Of a stretch of 64,000 nt of DNA, positions 27,533 to 37,800 are shown in pieces. Origin of the DNA: Novosphingobium marinum (GTDB lineage Bacteria > Pseudomonadota > Alphaproteobacteria > Sphingomonadales > Sphingomonadaceae). The notes under the pieces were generated by a model. That model saw nothing but the letters and a program-made list of their open reading frames with translations. It was not told the origin of the DNA and searched no databases. The DNA is taken from assembly GCF_013408095.1 (NCBI RefSeq), contig NZ_JACBZF010000001.1, positions 558,001-622,000 on the forward strand, read 5' to 3'. A program made the position numbers and the translations under genes. Numbering within the stretch: the stretch's first letter is position 1; each line of letters begins with the position of its first letter.

Positions 27533-28849
27533 ATGCCGATCGAAATCAAGATGCCAGCCCTCTCTCCGACGATGGAGGAGGGCAAGCTGGCCAAGTGGCT
27601 GGTGAAGGAGGGAGACAGCGTTTCGGCGGGCGACATCCTGGCCGAGGTCGAGACCGACAAGGCAACGATGGAATTCGAGGCTGTCGACGAAGGCACTGTC
27701 GCCCGGATCACTGTCGAAGAGGGAACCGAGCACGTTCTGGTCGGCACTACCATTGCCGTGATTGCCGGCGAGGACGAGGATCCGGAGGAAGCCAAGTCCC
27801 TCGAGATTTCGGAGCCTGCGCCTCAGTCTCCGGAACCACAGAAGGCAGAAGAGAAAGCGGCAGACGCTGCTGCTCCTGTCGAAGCGGAGCCGTCACCCGA
27901 GCCCGTCGCCCGATCCGAGAGCGAAGAACGCATCATTGCATCCCCGCTTGCGCGCCGGCTCGCGAAGGAAAAGGGCATCGATCTCGCCACGGTTTCCGGC
28001 AGCGGTCCGCATGGGCGGATCGTGAAGGCCGACATCGATTCCGCGAAGCACGGTCCTGAGAAGGCGGACGCTGCGAAGTCGGCCGGAAAGGCACCGGACG
28101 CCGCCGCACCGAAAATCGAAATTGCGCAGGATACCAAGGCGCTTCTCGACGAACGTGTCCCGCACACGGTCGAGAAGCTTTCGGGCATGCGCAAGACGAT
28201 TGCCCGAAGGCTTGCGCAATCGATGCAGCAGGCGCCTCACATCTATCTCACCGTCGACATCCAGCTCGACAAGCTGCTGGCGCTGCGCAGCGAGATCAAC
28301 GCCTCGCTGGAGCCGCAGGGCATCAAGGTCTCGGTCAACGACATGCTGATCAAAGCTCTCGCACGGGCGCTGATCGACGTGCCCGAATGCAACGTGACCT
28401 TCGCCGGCGACGAACTTATCCGCTATTCGCGCGCCGACATCTCGGTGGCGGTCAGCATCCCGAACGGTCTCATCACGCCCATCGTGTCCGACGCAAGCGG
28501 TCGCACCGTGTCTTCCATCGCCGCTGCGATGAAGGACCTCGGCCAGCGCGCGAAGGAAGGGAAGCTGCAGCCCGACGAATATCAGGGCGGCACCGCCAGC
28601 ATTTCGAACATGGGCATGATGGGGATCAAGCAGTTCACCGCGGTGATCAATCCTCCGCAATCGACCATCCTCGCCATTGGGGCAGGTGAAAAGCGCCCAT
28701 GGGTCATGCCAGACGGCGACCTGTCCGTCGCGACGGTCATGACGGCTACGGGAAGTTTCGATCACCGGGCTGTCGACGGTGCCGATGGTGCCCGGCTCAT
28801 GGCCGCCTTCAGGAACTATGTCGAAGCTCCGCTCGGCATGGTCGTCTAA
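27533..28849 (+). CDS. pdhC: Pyruvate dehydrogenase E2 (dihydrolipoamide acetyltransferase)
   Basis: 438 residues. One N-terminal lipoyl domain has the lipoylated K43 in [10 protein letters not shown]. An Ala/Pro/Glu linker follows, then an E3-binding domain (about 135-170, [23 protein letters not shown]). The catalytic domain carries H411 in [13 protein letters not shown]. It transfers acetyl groups to coenzyme A within the pyruvate dehydrogenase complex. The E1 genes are not in this window. The start ATG at 27533 leads straight into [16 protein letters not shown]. lpdA follows after 23 bp. Confidence 0.95.
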   Translation: MPIEIKMPALSPTMEEGKLAKWLVKEGDSVSAGDILAEVETDKATMEFEAVDEGTVARITVEEGTEHVLVGTTIAVIAGEDEDPEEAKSLEISEPAPQSPEPQKAEEKAADAAAPVEAEPSPEPVARSESEERIIASPLARRLAKEKGIDLATVSGSGPHGRIVKADIDSAKHGPEKADAAKSAGKAPDAAAPKIEIAQDTKALLDERVPHTVEKLSGMRKTIARRLAQSMQQAPHIYLTVDIQLDKLLALRSEINASLEPQGIKVSVNDMLIKALARALIDVPECNVTFAGDELIRYSRADISVAVSIPNGLITPIVSDASGRTVSSIAAAMKDLGQRAKEGKLQPDEYQGGTASISNMGMMGIKQFTAVINPPQSTILAIGAGEKRPWVMPDGDLSVATVMTATGSFDHRAVDGADGARLMAAFRNYVEAPLGMVV

Positions 28850-28872
28850 TCAGAGTTCTTCGGGAGAAGCGA

Positions 28873-30285
28873 ATGTCCGATCAGTACGACGTCATCGTCC
28901 TTGGTTCAGGCCCCGGCGGCTACGTCGCCGCGATCCGTTGCGCGCAGCTCGGGCTGAAGACGGCGATCGTCGAGCGCGAACGGCTTGGCGGCATCTGCCT
29001 CAACTGGGGTTGCATCCCGACCAAGGCGCTGCTGCGGTCTGCCGAAGTCTTTCACTACATGCAGCATGCCAAGGATTACGGGCTCGCGGCCAAGGAGATC
29101 GAGGCCGATCTCGACGCGGTCGTGAAACGCTCGCGCGGGGTTGCCGACAAGCTCAACCAGGGCGTCACGCACCTGATGAAGAAGAACAAGATCGCGGTGC
29201 ACATGGGCGAAGGTACGCTGAAGTCCCCGACCTCTATCGAAGTGCAAGGCGAGAAGGGGGCGGAGACGATCTCCGCCAGGCACGTGATCGTGGCCACCGG
29301 TGCACGGGCGCGGGACCTGCCTTTTGCCAAGGCTGACGGCGAACGCGTGTGGACCTACCGCCATGCGATGGTGCCGAAAGAGATGCCGGAAAAGCTCCTC
29401 GTCATCGGCTCGGGCGCTATCGGCATCGAATTCGCCAGCTTCTACAACGATATGGGAGCGGACGTCACGGTCGTCGAAATGCTCGACCGGATCGTGCCGG
29501 TCGAGGATGCGGACGTCTCGGCATTCCTTGAGAAGTCGCTCAAAAAGCAGGGCATCTCGATCATGTCGGGCGCCGGGGTCGAAGCTCTCGATGTCGGCAA
29601 GAATCATGTGAAGGCGAAGATCAAGGGCAAGGACGGAAAGGTCGAGGAAACCGAATTCAGCCACGTCATCGTCGCCATCGGCATCCAGGCGAACACCGAA
29701 AACCTCGGGCTGGAGGAACTTGGCGTCGAACTCGAGAAGGGATTTATCCAGATCGACGACTACGGCCGCACCGGCGTCGACGGCTTGTGGGCTATCGGCG
29801 ATTGCACACCGGGGCCCTGGCTGGCGCACAAGGCCAGCCACGAGGGCGTGACCGCAGCCGAGTCGATCGCGCGGGAACTCGGCAATTCCGAAGTCCACCC
29901 TCACGCCCTCGACCGCCGCAACATCCCGGGCTGCACTTACTGCCATCCGCAAGTGGCATCGGTCGGCCTGACCGAAGCCAGGGCGAAGGAAGAGGGGTAC
30001 GAACTGAAGGTCGGAACGTTCCCGTTCATGGGCAACGGCAAGGCGATTGCACTGGGCGAGGCGGAAGGCTTCATCAAGACGGTGTTCGATGCCAGGACCG
30101 GCGAGCTGCTCGGCGCGCACATGATCGGCGCCGAAGTCACCGAGCTCATCCAGGGTTATGTCGTCGGCAAGACGCTGGAGACAACCGAAGCCGAATTGAT
30201 GAACACGATCTTCCCGCACCCGACGTTGAGCGAGATGATGCACGAATCGGTGCTGTCGGCGTACGGCAAGGTCATCCACATGTGA
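28873..30285 (+). CDS. lpdA: Dihydrolipoyl dehydrogenase (E3)
   Basis: 470 residues. An FAD-binding GSGPGGYVAAIRCAQLG is followed by the redox-active disulfide C42/C47 in GGICLNWGCIPTKALL. The NAD-binding GSGAIGIEFASF comes next, and the C-terminal active-site base is in FPHPTLSEMMHE. It reoxidises dihydrolipoyl groups of E2 and makes NADH. It is next to pdhC and most likely forms the same complex. Confidence 0.97.
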   Translation: MSDQYDVIVLGSGPGGYVAAIRCAQLGLKTAIVERERLGGICLNWGCIPTKALLRSAEVFHYMQHAKDYGLAAKEIEADLDAVVKRSRGVADKLNQGVTHLMKKNKIAVHMGEGTLKSPTSIEVQGEKGAETISARHVIVATGARARDLPFAKADGERVWTYRHAMVPKEMPEKLLVIGSGAIGIEFASFYNDMGADVTVVEMLDRIVPVEDADVSAFLEKSLKKQGISIMSGAGVEALDVGKNHVKAKIKGKDGKVEETEFSHVIVAIGIQANTENLGLEELGVELEKGFIQIDDYGRTGVDGLWAIGDCTPGPWLAHKASHEGVTAAESIARELGNSEVHPHALDRRNIPGCTYCHPQVASVGLTEARAKEEGYELKVGTFPFMGNGKAIALGEAEGFIKTVFDARTGELLGAHMIGAEVTELIQGYVVGKTLETTEAELMNTIFPHPTLSEMMHESVLSAYGKVIHM

Positions 30286-30292
30286 CGCGAGC

Positions 30293-30315
30293 GGGGGCTG
30301 CGCCGTTCAGCCCCC
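30293..30315. terminator. Possible shared terminator between lpdA and the PilZ gene
   Basis: An 8-bp perfect stem (GGGGGCTG at 30293-30300 with CAGCCCCC at 30308-30315) and a 7-nt loop lie between the convergent genes and overlap the last codons of the PilZ gene. There is no strong T-tract, so termination is only probable. Confidence 0.45.
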
Positions 30316-30630
30316 TCTGGCTATCCGGACGATGTGATCGAAGACCGCGACGTGCAGCGGTTGCGCGAATTCGCAGCCGATCGTGTCGCCTTCGATCCAG
30401 CGAATGTGCGCTGTGAGCGTCTGAAAACCCGGTATGCGTATGCGCAGCGGAACCTCTGGCAATGGCGAGGGGATGCCGGATATGCGGAAGCCGGAACGCG
30501 ACATCTCTCCCAAGGTCGCGAGCGACCACGGCCGCGTTCCCTGACGCGCCTCGCAGCGGAGGGCAATGTCTGCCCTTTCACCGTCCTCGCGAGGGGAGGG
30601 CGGCGCCTTCGTCGTGCGCTGCTGCTTCAA
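30307..30630 (-). CDS. PilZ-domain protein
   Basis: 107 residues. The PilZ features are an early R-x3-R (RCEAR) and, after a spacer, SRSGFRI in the place of D/N-x-S-x-x-G, then strands ending in RIPGFQTLTAHIRWIEGDTIGCEFAQPLH. Such domains bind cyclic di-GMP, although the first position of the second motif is an M-S here (EMSRSG). The start is TTG at 30630, chosen because AAGGAG sits six bases upstream; the frame opens only twelve codons earlier after a TAA. It has no obvious partner nearby. Confidence 0.8.
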   Translation of the reverse strand: MKQQRTTKAPPSPREDGERADIALRCEARQGTRPWSLATLGEMSRSGFRISGIPSPLPEVPLRIRIPGFQTLTAHIRWIEGDTIGCEFAQPLHVAVFDHIVRIARGG

Positions 30631-30736
30631 GAATCGCTCCTTCTTGAGAACAGATTTGCAGCGCAAATCTTACCAAGGCGTTAGCGAAATCCTTTCACCA
30701 GCAATGACTTGTGGATAAGCGGTCGGTCATGGAAAA

Positions 30737-30770
30737 GCCCCGCGTGAGCACGGGCCGGCTCACGCGGGGC
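30737..30770 (-). terminator. Rho-independent terminator of the CAP/RTX gene
   Basis: A perfect 13-bp GC-rich stem (30737-30749 with 30758-30770), an 8-nt loop, and, reading the minus strand, TTTT directly after the stem. It lies about 29 nt after the stop of the large minus-strand gene. Confidence 0.88.
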
Positions 30771-30798
30771 TGATCGGTCGGCTGAACCTGTGTCAGGT

Positions 30799-33700
30799 TC
30801 AGCCAAAGGTGATGAACGTGTCCCCGACGGCCGCTTCGGCGGTGCTCAGGTTGAACACGATATCGTTCGGGTTCACCGCATCGGTGATGGCGATCAGGTT
30901 CGCGGTTCCGGCATTGTTGTAGGAGATCAGGAGATCGTCCTTCACGCCGTCGCGGTCCGCATCGCCGGTTCCGAAGTTGTACTGCGAGCCCGTCGCGCCG
31001 CTGACCTCGATGATGTCGTCGCTGTCGAAGCCTTTGATGATGACATTGGTTTCGACGGAGGCATCGTCGGAAAGGACGTACTCGGTCGAACCGGCGAGCG
31101 AGACGGTTTCGACGCGCGCGCCATTGCCGATGTCGAGCGAGATATCGTCGCCGTCGCCACCGGTTTCCCCGCCGCCGGTGCCGAGCAGAACGACGTCGCC
31201 GAGCATCACCGACTTGGTCACGGCATCGTAGCGCAGGATCCGCGCATCACCGTCGAAATCGAGCAGGGTTCCGTTGCTGCCGAACGGGATCTCGATCTCG
31301 TCGCCATTACGCGAGATCGTGATCGACGAACCCGACACCGAGATCGAGTAGGCCGAATAGCCTTCCTCGAACACGATGGTGTCGCCGCCGCGGTTGAAGG
31401 ACGGATCGAGCGTTACCTTGCCGCCAAGGTAAGTGACCGTTTCGCCCTGCGTGGTACCGAAGATGCGGAAATCGCCGCCAACGGTCACGTCTGCTCCATC
31501 GGAAAGATAGAGGCGCGAGATGATCTCGGTATCGCTGGCCGGCATCGAGGAGGATTCGCTCGGCGTCGAGAGGATTGTCGGCGCTGAACCGACCGACTGT
31601 CCGCCGATCTTCACCGAACCGCTCGCCATGTCGAAGATCAGGGTGCGGGTGCCGTCGGTGAACACCAGCGACGTCCCGACCGAACCGAGCGGAATGGCGT
31701 AGGCCGAATCGCCGTCGGAGAGAATGACCGAGGATCCGGCCACTTTCGCGGTGTAGGCGCTGGCATTGTGCGGGAGGCGAATGATGTCGCCGCCGCGGTT
31801 GAACGAGGCGTCGAAGGTGACGGCGCCGGGTTCGTCGTAAAGGGTGATGTCCTGGAAACCATTCGTTCCGGTAATTGCGACCGCTCCTCCGACGCCGCCG
31901 GAGAAACCATTGCTCGCATAAAGCTTGGCATCGGTTTCAAGCGGCTCGGACGTGTCGATACCCTCGGAAACCGTAACATTGACCGTCTGGTACTTCACGC
32001 CGCCCCAATCGTCGGCGATCGTGACCAGGAAGCTGTCCTGTCCGGTGTAGCCGTTGTTCGGAGTGTAGGTGAATTCGCCGTTTGCACCACCCGAGACCGA
32101 GCCGTGCTTCGCGATACCGGCACTGTAGTTAAGGGGGTCGCCATCCGGGTCGGTCGCTTCGATCTGGATGAGGCGCGAGGTATTCTCGGTTGCGACGAAG
32201 CTCACGCTATCCTCGGCAACGGGCGCATCGTTCACGGGGCCGACGCCGACGTTAACGGTCTGCTTCGCCGTACCACCGCGACCGTCGCTCACCGTGACGA
32301 CGAACTTGTCGACACCCGTGTAATTCTCGAACGGCGTATAGACGAACTGGCCATTGGTACCGCCCGTGACGGTACCGTGTCCCGCCGGTCCGGCGGTGTA
32401 GGTCAGCGTGTCGCCATTGGCGTCGCTCGCGTTCACCTTGACCTGGAGGGCCTTGTCCTCGTCCGTCGTCACGTTGACGCTCGAAGTCACGACCGGCGCG
32501 ACATTCTGGGGCGTGCCTTCGGTTACGGTGATGTTCACCGTCTGGAAGTTCATGCCCCCCTTGCCGTCGGTGACGGTGATAAGGACGCTGTCCTCGCCCG
32601 TGAACCCGGTGTGCGGCGTGAAGTTGAAGACGCCCTCGACGTCGGTTTCGCGCATCCAGCCATTGAACATCGGCGCGGCCGAGAAGGTCAGCGGGTCGCC
32701 GTCAGGATCGTAGGCCTCGATATTGATCTGCGTCGTGACTCCGCCGGGAACGGTGATGTCGATCACCGATGCGATGACGGGCTTGTCGTTCACGCCCGTG
32801 ACGTTGACCGTCACCGTCTGGTTGGCGCTCCCGCCCTTGCCGTCGCTGACGGTGACCACGAAACTGTCGAAACCGAAGAAGTCCTCGTCCGGCGTATAGG
32901 TGAAGTTGCCGCTTCCGCCGCCGCCGTTGACCGACCCGTTGGCTGCCGTACCGGCGCTGAAGGTCAGCTTGTCGTTGTCCGCGTCGCTGGCCGCGACCGT
33001 GATCGCGACGGAGCTGTCCTCCGCGACCGTCACGGTCTGGCCCGAAGAGACGGTGGGAGCGCGGTTCGGCTGCGGTGCGGTGGCCGAAACCAGCTTGCCG
33101 CTCGCGCTGTCGTAGCGATAGTCGCCGTCGTCGAAGCGGAAGGTCTCGACGCCGCTGACGATGTCGGTGCCGGTCGAGGACCCGACGATCTTGGCCGCTT
33201 CGCCGCCTGCGGTCGAAACCGTGTAGGCCGTGTGGTTTCCGCTATAGATGATCAGGTCGGCACCGGCGCCGCCGTTGACGGTGTCGTTTCCGGCCTCGCC
33301 GCGGAACTGGTCGTTACCGCTGCCGCCGTCGAGAACATCGTTCCCGCCGCCGCCAAGCAGCAGGTCGTTACCGTCGCCGCCGTTGAGCGTATCGTTCGCG
33401 TCGGTTCCCTCGATGGTCTGGTTGCCACCGCCGGCGGTGATCGAAACCGCTTCGATGCCGAGCGCGCGGATGTGGTCGAGCGGGCCAGACACGACGATCG
33501 ATCCCGAGGTCAGGAGCGTGTCGCCATCGACCACGTCAAGCTTCAGGTTCTCACCGGAGATCGTGGTGTTGACGGTGACGGCGCCAGACAGACCGCCTCC
33601 GGTGAGGACGACGGTGATCGGGCCGGTATCGACATTGAGCGAATATCCGCCCGCCGAACCGCTCGTCGCCGAGCTCGAACCCCAGGTGGCCTTCAGGCCG

Positions 33701-34347
33701 CCGACGCCCTCGCCGACCGAGTAGAAGTCGTCGTTGTCGCTATCGTTGTAGGCGACACCGGTGACGAAGAATTCGCCGCGCGAACCGAAGTCCTGCGTTA
33801 CCACCATCGGGCCGACCTGGGTCGACGCGTTCGATTCCATGGTCACGTCGATGCCGATTTCGGTGAAGCGACCGTCCATGATGTTGATGCGGTGGCCGGC
33901 GGGGTCCTGCATGCCGTTGGGACCGTTCCCCCAGTCGACCATGAAGCCCGCGTGTCCGTACATCACGCTTTCGGAGAACGCATAGACGTTCTCTCCGAGG
34001 AGGCGATAGGAATAGCCGGCATCGGTGGCGCGCTGGCCAAGCCCTGCCTCGCCCGCGACCTGGTGCGACTGCTCGTCCGCCGAGATCATCGCGGCGGAGT
34101 GGTTATGCGCAGCCGTTGCGAGCGCATCGTTCCAGGCAACCGGGCCGACAGGCACGAGCGACTGGTACGCGGAAAGAAGCGCAGAACCCTTCACGCCGAA
34201 AAAGTTCAGAGCGTTCTGGATCGCAGGGTCGTTCGACGTCAGCGTCCCGTAGGAAGTGATGTAACGAGCCGCGTTGCCCAGCGGGTCTAGACGCGTGTCG
34301 TTGATGAGTTCCAGGAAGTATTGTTCCTGTGCGGTTGGCGCGGGCAT
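30799..34347 (-). CDS. Secreted CAP-domain / RTX / cadherin-like multidomain protein
   Basis: 1182 residues with no Sec signal. Domains in order: a CAP (SCP/PR1-like) domain at about 10-190, with H81/H83, E119 in LLGENVYAF and H152 in GHRINIMDGRFTEIGI as likely site residues; an SdrD/CNA-like strand region to 300; RTX nonapeptide repeats at 313-365; four tandem cadherin-like (VCBS/tandem-95) repeats at about 428-518, 520-610, 615-703 and 705-795; then two copies of a roughly 110-residue module (805-917, 945-1055), both containing SFNRGGD. RTX repeats, the absent signal and the hydrophobic tail (TFITFG) point to type I secretion. AGGA precedes the ATG. The role may be an adhesin or surface enzyme; it is unproven. 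Confidence 0.82.
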   Translation of the reverse strand: MPAPTAQEQYFLELINDTRLDPLGNAARYITSYGTLTSNDPAIQNALNFFGVKGSALLSAYQSLVPVGPVAWNDALATAAHNHSAAMISADEQSHQVAGEAGLGQRATDAGYSYRLLGENVYAFSESVMYGHAGFMVDWGNGPNGMQDPAGHRINIMDGRFTEIGIDVTMESNASTQVGPMVVTQDFGSRGEFFVTGVAYNDSDNDDFYSVGEGVGGLKATWGSSSATSGSAGGYSLNVDTGPITVVLTGGGLSGAVTVNTTISGENLKLDVVDGDTLLTSGSIVVSGPLDHIRALGIEAVSITAGGGNQTIEGTDANDTLNGGDGNDLLLGGGGNDVLDGGSGNDQFRGEAGNDTVNGGAGADLIIYSGNHTAYTVSTAGGEAAKIVGSSTGTDIVSGVETFRFDDGDYRYDSASGKLVSATAPQPNRAPTVSSGQTVTVAEDSSVAITVAASDADNDKLTFSAGTAANGSVNGGGGSGNFTYTPDEDFFGFDSFVVTVSDGKGGSANQTVTVNVTGVNDKPVIASVIDITVPGGVTTQINIEAYDPDGDPLTFSAAPMFNGWMRETDVEGVFNFTPHTGFTGEDSVLITVTDGKGGMNFQTVNITVTEGTPQNVAPVVTSSVNVTTDEDKALQVKVNASDANGDTLTYTAGPAGHGTVTGGTNGQFVYTPFENYTGVDKFVVTVSDGRGGTAKQTVNVGVGPVNDAPVAEDSVSFVATENTSRLIQIEATDPDGDPLNYSAGIAKHGSVSGGANGEFTYTPNNGYTGQDSFLVTIADDWGGVKYQTVNVTVSEGIDTSEPLETDAKLYASNGFSGGVGGAVAITGTNGFQDITLYDEPGAVTFDASFNRGGDIIRLPHNASAYTAKVAGSSVILSDGDSAYAIPLGSVGTSLVFTDGTRTLIFDMASGSVKIGGQSVGSAPTILSTPSESSSMPASDTEIISRLYLSDGADVTVGGDFRIFGTTQGETVTYLGGKVTLDPSFNRGGDTIVFEEGYSAYSISVSGSSITISRNGDEIEIPFGSNGTLLDFDGDARILRYDAVTKSVMLGDVVLLGTGGGETGGDGDDISLDIGNGARVETVSLAGSTEYVLSDDASVETNVIIKGFDSDDIIEVSGATGSQYNFGTGDADRDGVKDDLLISYNNAGTANLIAITDAVNPNDIVFNLSTAEAAVGDTFITFG

Positions 34348-34822
34348 ATTACGATCCTGTTCCTGTGAATCCTGGTCAAGCGTCCTCGAGCCCGAAGGCC
34401 GGGCGCGGCGGGATATCCCCGCCTGCTGTCAATATCTGGTCGATGAAAGAAACGACCCCCGAACGTGTCGCCCCTTATGGCCTTCCATCCTTAATCGCCC
34501 GTTACATCGCACACTTAACCAAAGGTTTTCGACGGCTCGTGTTTTCGCTGCGTTCAGTCGCGACGACTCTAGGGAGAAATGCCTAAAGTCCGGAAAAACC
34601 GTGCATTTGTGAGCACGCTTCGTCCCAGATGAGGCGCTCCGGAGCGCATGTCCGACGCGGGCATATGGTGCCGAAATCGGCGATTCGATTGGCGTGCGAT
34701 TGGAAAAACTGCCGACACCACTTCATGACCGGCTGCCGATCGTCGCTGTCGCACACCGCCAAACGAAAAGCGGCCGGCGGACCTGAGCCTGCCGACCGCT
34801 TAGAGATGTGCCTTGAGCGAGA
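34348..34822. other. Intergenic region between the CAP/RTX gene and the nuclease gene
   Basis: 475 bp without a supportable gene. It holds the terminator of the upstream nuclease gene (34768-34801), the ribosome-binding site of the CAP/RTX gene just above 34347, and presumably that gene's promoter. I saw no repeats or further structure that I could support. Confidence 0.6.
34768..34801 (-). terminator. Rho-independent terminator of the nuclease gene
   Basis: Arms 34768-34778 and 34791-34801 pair over 11 bp with one mismatch around a 12-nt loop. On the minus strand a T-rich stretch (TTTTCGTTT) follows. It lies 21 nt after the nuclease stop. Confidence 0.75.
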
Positions 34823-37800
34823 TCAGAACGCGAAATCGCTCGCGATGAAATCGATCCGGCCGAACGCAAGGATGACGTAGTCGGCGACCTGGTCTCCATC
34901 GGTGTCCGCCTGGATCTGGGTGAAAGGGCCGTCCTTTTCGTACCGAAGCTCGCCGGAGCTGCCGGTAAAGGCACCGTCGCCGAGGAACGTGAAGGCATCG
35001 TCTGAGCCGCCGTCGATCGCATCGATCAGCGAAAGGTCGATGATGTTCCCGATGGAGCCCTCGAGGCCATGGATGACGTCCGCGCTGCCGATATCGGCGC
35101 CCGTGTCGCCATCGTCGAAGACGTAGCGGTTCGATCCGAAACCGCCCTTCATGACGTCCCGGCCTTCGCCGCCGCGCAGCACGTTGCTGCCCATCAGGTC
35201 GACCAGCATGTCGTCGCCGGCACCGCCGAGCAGGATGTCGTCGCCGGAATTGCCGATCAGAAAGTCGTTGCCGCCGCGTCCATCGAGGAAGTCGTCGCCG
35301 CTTCCGCCTGCAAGCACATTGCGGCCCTCGTCGCCGATCCTGGCGTCGTCGAGCTGCGGTCCACGCCGAGAAATCTCGACCGTCACAGTCGCAGTGTCGA
35401 AGCCGCCATTGCCGTCGGAAACGGTATATTCGAACTCATCGGTACCCCGACGGGACCGGGCATCGGGAGTGTAGGTAAGCGATCCATCCGAATTGACGAC
35501 AACCGATCCTTGGCCGGGATCGGCGATCGAGACGATCTCCAGCTGGTCGCCATCGCTGTCCGTGTCGTTCGCGAGAACGTCGATGCGCACCGAGCCGTTG
35601 AATTTCGTTTCCGCCCGGTCGTCGGTCGCCACGGGATCCGCGTTTGCCGGGATTGTGAAGCTGGCAAGAAGCGGATCGTGGTCCGAAGCGACGTCGCCTT
35701 CGTCGAACTCCGCATTGATGTGCACCGCATCGATGGCAGCAAGGCCGAGGAGCGACGAGGTTACGAAAATGTGGTCGAGCGCCTGCGCGTTGCCCTCGAA
35801 CAGGTAGCTATAGCGCTCTTCGACCGGAAGCAGCCCTAGCAGGTCCGATAGCCCCTGATCCCGCAGAGGGTCGAGCGGGTCCTCGAAAGCGAACTCGTTG
35901 AGGTCGCCAAGGACGATTACGCCGTCGACGCTGCCCTCTTCCGTCGCGACGAAGTCGGCCACCGCTTGCGCCTGCGCAAAGCGTTCGTCCGCGCTTCCGT
36001 TTTCCGGCGGCTGCGTCGAGCCGTAAAGCGGATCGGAGCCGCCCTTTGAGGAGAAATGGTTGTTCACAAGTGTGATCGTGCTGCCGTTGAACTCGAACGA
36101 CGCGACGAGCGGAAGGCGTGCATCATAGAAAGGGTTGTCGGTGTCGGTCTGCTGTCCCGCCACCTCGATCGAGCGGATCGAACCCGAAACGAGGTCGACG
36201 CGGTCCGGGTTGTAGAGGAAGGCCGTACGAATGTTGCCGCCCGGCTCACCGCCGTTGGTGCCGTCCGCGATGAAGGGATTGTCGATCCACTCGTACCGGA
36301 TGCCGGATTCGGCGAAGATCGCGTCGGTCAGCATCTGGAGCGTGACGTCGGCGGAAACCGTGCCGTCGTTGGTCGCGCCGTTGTTGTCCTGCACTTCCTG
36401 CAGGGCGACGATATCGGGCGCATTGAGCGAATATGCGATGTCCTCGGCCAGCAATTCGAAGCGGGCCGCACCGTCTCCCGGATCGAGGTTGAGGACGTTG
36501 TAGGTAGCGACCGTCAGGTTGTCGGCGTCGCCAACGATCAGGCTGCCTTCCCGGGCAATCGGCGAAGCGGACCGGATGGCGACGCCTTCGGTGGCGAGCA
36601 GTTCGAAATTGCCGAAGCTGTAGCCGAGGACGCCGGTCAAGTTCTCGAGCTGAGTGCCGACAATTACGTCGGGGATGGCTCCAGGAGTGAAGTCTCCGGC
36701 GTCGATCTGCAACCGCTCGGGGTTGAAATCGCCGGTGTCGACATCGGTCACGCCGAGGATACCGCCCGTTCCGTCTATCGTCACGGTGCCGCGAGCCGAA
36801 ACGTTCGTCGCACCCGACCCGTCATTGGCGACGACGTAAAACTCGCCGAAGCGGTTCGTGGACGATACCGAGACCGGATCGTTCACCGATACGCGCATGA
36901 ACTCAAGGCTTTCGTAGAAGTCGATGCCATCGCTCACCGGGTCGAAGCTCGTCAGGCCGTCGTCATCGATGATCTCGGTGGGAGCGACGCGGTCGACGCC
37001 CAGCACGACCGCGTCGGGAAGCGCATTGCCCGTGCTGACCGTCACCACGGTCGGGCTGACGATTTCGGTGATCGACAGGTTGCCGCTCGACGCCCCGCCC
37101 GGAATGAATTCGCTGACGATGCCGGTGACGCGCACATCGTCTCCGGTCGCCACGGTCGGCGCTGTCCGGGTGTAGACGAAGATCGCATCCGACGTGGCGA
37201 TATCGCCGTCGCCTGCCGCATCCTGGAGGTAGAAGCCGTCGTCCTGGACGGCGGTGACGATGCCGGTGGTCAGCACGGTCTGCCCCTCGTAAGTCGAAAG
37301 GTGACCGGCACCCTGGATCTCGTAGATCGGGATGGGCGGCGCATCGTCGTCGGCAATAGTCGCAGTGGCCGTGCCATCGGAGATGGTCGCGTTGACCGGG
37401 TTGGTGAGGATGATCTCGAAGGCCTCGTCGTCTTCGATATCGGTGTCGCCCGAGACGAGGATATCGATCGTCGCGGTGTCCTCTCCATCCGCGAAGCTGA
37501 CCGTACCGGAGGTGGCGCCGGCAAAGTCCGCAGCGTCGGTGTCCCCGGGGGTCACGGTCCAATCGGCAGAAGCGGCGCCGGTCGTATCTCCCGAGCGTGT
37601 GACGGTAAACGAGACCGTCTTCGAACCGCTGTCGCCCTCCAGAACCGAGCCGGCATCGGCGATCGAGAGCACGCCGGTCGCAGGCGGAGCGACAGTTCCC
37701 GTGGTTACGACGATGTTGTCCAGGCCGAGTTCGTCCCGGCTGCCTCCGCCAACTAAATCGTCCGAGGCAAAGCGGATGTAGAACGTATCGCCGGTCGCAA

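Noticed and set aside
30313..30666. Longer PilZ frame starting at TTG 30666
   Set aside because: Only a weak start; TTG 30630 has a strong ribosome-binding site at the correct distance.
34348..34822. Small plus-strand proteins in the gap
   Set aside because: No family match and no ribosome-binding site; the gap contains a terminator and a promoter region.
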